Shown here piece after piece: positions 14,900-16,746 of a stretch of DNA of 16,746 nucleotides. The notes below the pieces were generated by a model, which was given only the letters and a program-made list of their open reading frames with translations, was not told the origin of the DNA and did no database searches. The stretch covers positions 1-16,746 of the forward strand of contig JAGWRQ010000024.1 of assembly GCA_028869615.1 (NCBI GenBank), given 5' to 3'. Positions within the stretch are counted from its first letter, which is position 1. Every line of letters begins with the position of its first letter. The translations under genes and the position numbers were made by a program. The stretch comes from Candidatus Methylomirabilota bacterium. Its GTDB lineage: Bacteria; Methylomirabilota; Methylomirabilia; Methylomirabilales; Methylomirabilaceae.

Positions 14900-16158
14900 T
14901 GAATCGCCGTCAGGTGGTGGCCTGGACCCTATACGATTTTGCGAACTCATCCTTTGCCGCGGTCATCGCGGCGACCATCTATGCGACCTACTATGCCCAG
15001 GTGGTTGTCGGCAACGTCCATGGAGAGGGTGATCTGTGGTGGGGACGACTGATCTCCACTTCCATGGCCATTGTGGCGCTGACCTCCCCCATCCTGGGGG
15101 GTGTGGCTGACCGGGCCGGGATCCGCAAGCGCCTCTTCTTTGCCGCCACCTACCTGAGCGTCGGCGCCACGGCCTTGATGGCGACTGTGGAGCAGGGGAT
15201 GGTGCGCCGGGGATTTGTATTGGGTGTCCTCGGCATGGTGGGATTTGAAGGGGCGCTGGTCTTCTATAACGCCTATCTTCCGGACATCGCCTCTCGACAG
15301 TGGCAGGGACGCGTCTCGGCCTACGGCTTTGGGGTCGGCTACGCCGGCTCAATCGTGGCCCTTCTCGTTGCTCTCCCATTCGTGAGGGTGGGCGCCCTTG
15401 GCTGGTGCTTCCTGTCCGCGGCGGCGCTCTTCGGGCTGTTCGCTCTCCCATCCTTCCTGGTCCTTCCGGAGGATCGGCCCGGCCAGGTCGGGGTGATTGA
15501 GGCGATCTGCGAGAGTATTCTGGGCACAGCGCGGACGGTCAGGGACGTGCTCACGTTCCGTGAGCTCCGACGGTTCCTCGGAGCGTATCTGTTGTACGAG
15601 GATGGCGTGAACACGGTGATCTTCTTCTCCTCCATCTTCGCGGCCAGGACGCTTGGCTTTGGGATGGCGCAGTTGATCGGCCTATACGTCCTCGTTCAGA
15701 TCACGGCATTGGTTGGGGCCTTTCTGTGGGGAAAGCCCACTGATTGCCTTGGCCCGAAGTTCGTCGTGGTGTGCATGTTGGTTCTCTGGATCGGTGTAGT
15801 GGTTGCCGCCTACTTCGTCGAAGCGCAACGCCAGTTCTACTTCCTTGCCGCCGTCGCCGGGTCCGGTCTCGGCGCTATTCAAGCCGCAAGCCGAACCTTC
15901 ATGGCCACCCTGATTCCGAAGGGGCGAGAGGGAGAGTTCTTCGGCTGTTACGCCATCTGCGGGAAGACGGCCTCCATCCTTGGACCTCTCGTCTTCGGTG
16001 CGGTTTCTTATATCCTGGCAGGTAACCAGCGCGCGGCGATTCTTACCGTCGGTGTATTTTTCGTCATGGGTCTCATCCTGTTGTTGCGTGTGCAGGCCGG
16101 GGGACCGACCGGTCAGGCTGGAGAGATAATCGTTGGTACCACGTGCACCAGGGCGTGA
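14899..16158 (+). CDS. MFS transporter of the UMF1/Atg22-like family
   Basis: 419 residues from ATG 14899, overlapping the tsaE stop by one base. A GTG at 14878 is open but inside tsaE. The protein is strongly hydrophobic along its whole length, consistent with about 12 membrane helices in two halves. The opening WTLYDFANSSFAAVIAATIY is the signature start of bacterial proteins related to the yeast vacuolar effluxer Atg22. The loop after TM2 (GGVADRAGIRKRLF) is an MFS motif-A variant. Further family marks are FYNAYLPDIA and YLLYEDGVNTVIFF. Yeast Atg22 exports amino acids from the vacuole; substrates of bacterial members are generally unknown, so I give none. Its placement between tsaE and tsaB suggests co-transcription but not a role in t6A synthesis. 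Confidence 0.88.
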   Translation: MNRRQVVAWTLYDFANSSFAAVIAATIYATYYAQVVVGNVHGEGDLWWGRLISTSMAIVALTSPILGGVADRAGIRKRLFFAATYLSVGATALMATVEQGMVRRGFVLGVLGMVGFEGALVFYNAYLPDIASRQWQGRVSAYGFGVGYAGSIVALLVALPFVRVGALGWCFLSAAALFGLFALPSFLVLPEDRPGQVGVIEAICESILGTARTVRDVLTFRELRRFLGAYLLYEDGVNTVIFFSSIFAARTLGFGMAQLIGLYVLVQITALVGAFLWGKPTDCLGPKFVVVCMLVLWIGVVVAAYFVEAQRQFYFLAAVAGSGLGAIQAASRTFMATLIPKGREGEFFGCYAICGKTASILGPLVFGAVSYILAGNQRAAILTVGVFFVMGLILLLRVQAGGPTGQAGEIIVGTTCTRA

Positions 16159-16210
16159 TTGTGTTGAGACCCTTGCCGGATCGAACCGTCTGTAGTATCG
16201 TCAAGTTGCC

Positions 16211-16746
16211 ATGCTGGTGATGGGGATAGACACGTCGACAATGCAAGGAGGAGTGGCCCTTTTATCAGGGCAGGGAGTGGTCTGCGAATATACGCTGAAT
16301 GTCAAGGCGACCTACAGCGAGCGACTGCTGCCGTTGATTGATCGAGCCTTGCAGGATGCCGGGATCACGCTGGGCCAAGTCGAAGGTCTCGCCGTGGCTG
16401 TTGGGCCAGGCTCCTTCACAGGCTTACGAATCGGCCTGAGCACCGCCAAAGGCCTGGCCGTTGCAGGGGGTCAACCGCTTGTCGGCGTATCGACCCTTGA
16501 AGCAATGGCGTGGACGCTCCCGTTCTGTGCTCACCCGATCTGTCCCATCCTTGATGCCAGGAAGGGTGAAATCTACTGCGCCCTGTTTCGCCACGAGGGG
16601 GATCGGCTGATCCGCCTGATGGACGATGCGGCCGTCGCACCGGATAGGCTGTTGAGCTACATCCAACAGCCAACCGTGTTCCTGGGCGATGGGTTAGCGG
16701 TCTACGAAGGCCTGCTGCGATCCGAACTGAAGGAGTTGGCGCTCTT
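16211..16746 (+). CDS. tsaB: tRNA threonylcarbamoyladenosine biosynthesis protein TsaB (3' end cut by window edge)
   Basis: I read this frame by eye: ATG 16211, open to the window end (178 codons plus two bases). TsaB is the non-catalytic ASKHA-fold partner that holds TsaD in an active dimer for t6A transfer to tRNA. The start MLVMGIDTSTMQGGVAL matches the usual opening. The strongest signature is VAVGPGSFTGLRIGLSTAKGLA, followed by LVGVSTLEAMA and CPILDARKGEIYCALF. The complete family protein has roughly 220-240 residues, so about a quarter is missing on the right. ATG 16220 is an alternative start but would remove part of the first strand. No clear SD is visible. The gap after the transporter is 52 nt, without a convincing promoter. 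Confidence 0.93.
   Translation, partial: MLVMGIDTSTMQGGVALLSGQGVVCEYTLNVKATYSERLLPLIDRALQDAGITLGQVEGLAVAVGPGSFTGLRIGLSTAKGLAVAGGQPLVGVSTLEAMAWTLPFCAHPICPILDARKGEIYCALFRHEGDRLIRLMDDAAVAPDRLLSYIQQPTVFLGDGLAVYEGLLRSELKELAL

Noticed and set aside
16173..16204. Possible promoter TTGCCG-17-TATCGT before tsaB
   Set aside because: Both boxes are weak and the implied start would fall almost on the tsaB ATG.

Overview
The window is GC-rich, with tightly packed genes and long spurious antisense frames. It comes from a Gram-negative bacterium: it carries an outer-membrane polysaccharide-export lipoprotein and the DXP-type vitamin B6 gene pdxJ. The gene order resembles deltaproteobacteria-like or NC10 (Methylomirabilis-type) lineages. 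That placement is an inference from content and order; there is no rRNA gene to confirm it. I see no tRNA, rRNA, CRISPR array, insertion sequence or phage gene.

Left part (1-3791, minus strand): an exopolysaccharide (EPS) export cluster transcribed leftwards. A secreted FecR-domain protein leads, followed by a Wza-type outer-membrane lipoprotein with SLBB domains. A Wzz/tyrosine-kinase chain-length protein comes last and is cut by the window edge just where its ATP-binding loop should begin. Good Shine-Dalgarno (SD) sequences precede the first and third genes.

Divergent control region (3792-4335): about 540 bp without a convincing gene, with an AT-rich core around 3935-4080. It holds a sigma70-like promoter facing left for the EPS genes and another facing right for tilS. 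Each is accompanied by a short inverted repeat.

Right part (4336-16746, plus strand): eleven closely packed genes: tilS, ftsH, folP, cdaA, ybbR, glmM, pdxJ, acpS, nnr, tsaE and a UMF1-type MFS transporter, then tsaB cut by the right edge. Several junctions overlap or nearly touch (folP/cdaA, pdxJ/acpS, nnr/tsaE, tsaE/MFS), which indicates co-transcription. A second sigma70-like promoter overlaps the end of tilS and serves ftsH. The order combines the E. coli string ftsH-folP-glmM with the Firmicute c-di-AMP module cdaA-cdaR-glmM. It then continues with the pairs pdxJ-acpS and nnr-tsaE.

Together the genes cover tRNA modification (lysidine by TilS; t6A by TsaE and TsaB), membrane proteolysis (FtsH), folate, B6 and CoA-dependent carrier activation, NAD(P)H repair, and entry into peptidoglycan synthesis (GlmM) beside a c-di-AMP cyclase and its membrane regulator. 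I found no clearly new system. The best leads are the FecR-headed EPS operon with its unusual protein tail, the c-di-AMP module embedded in a Gram-negative ftsH-folP-glmM operon, and short repeats in otherwise ordinary intergenic gaps.
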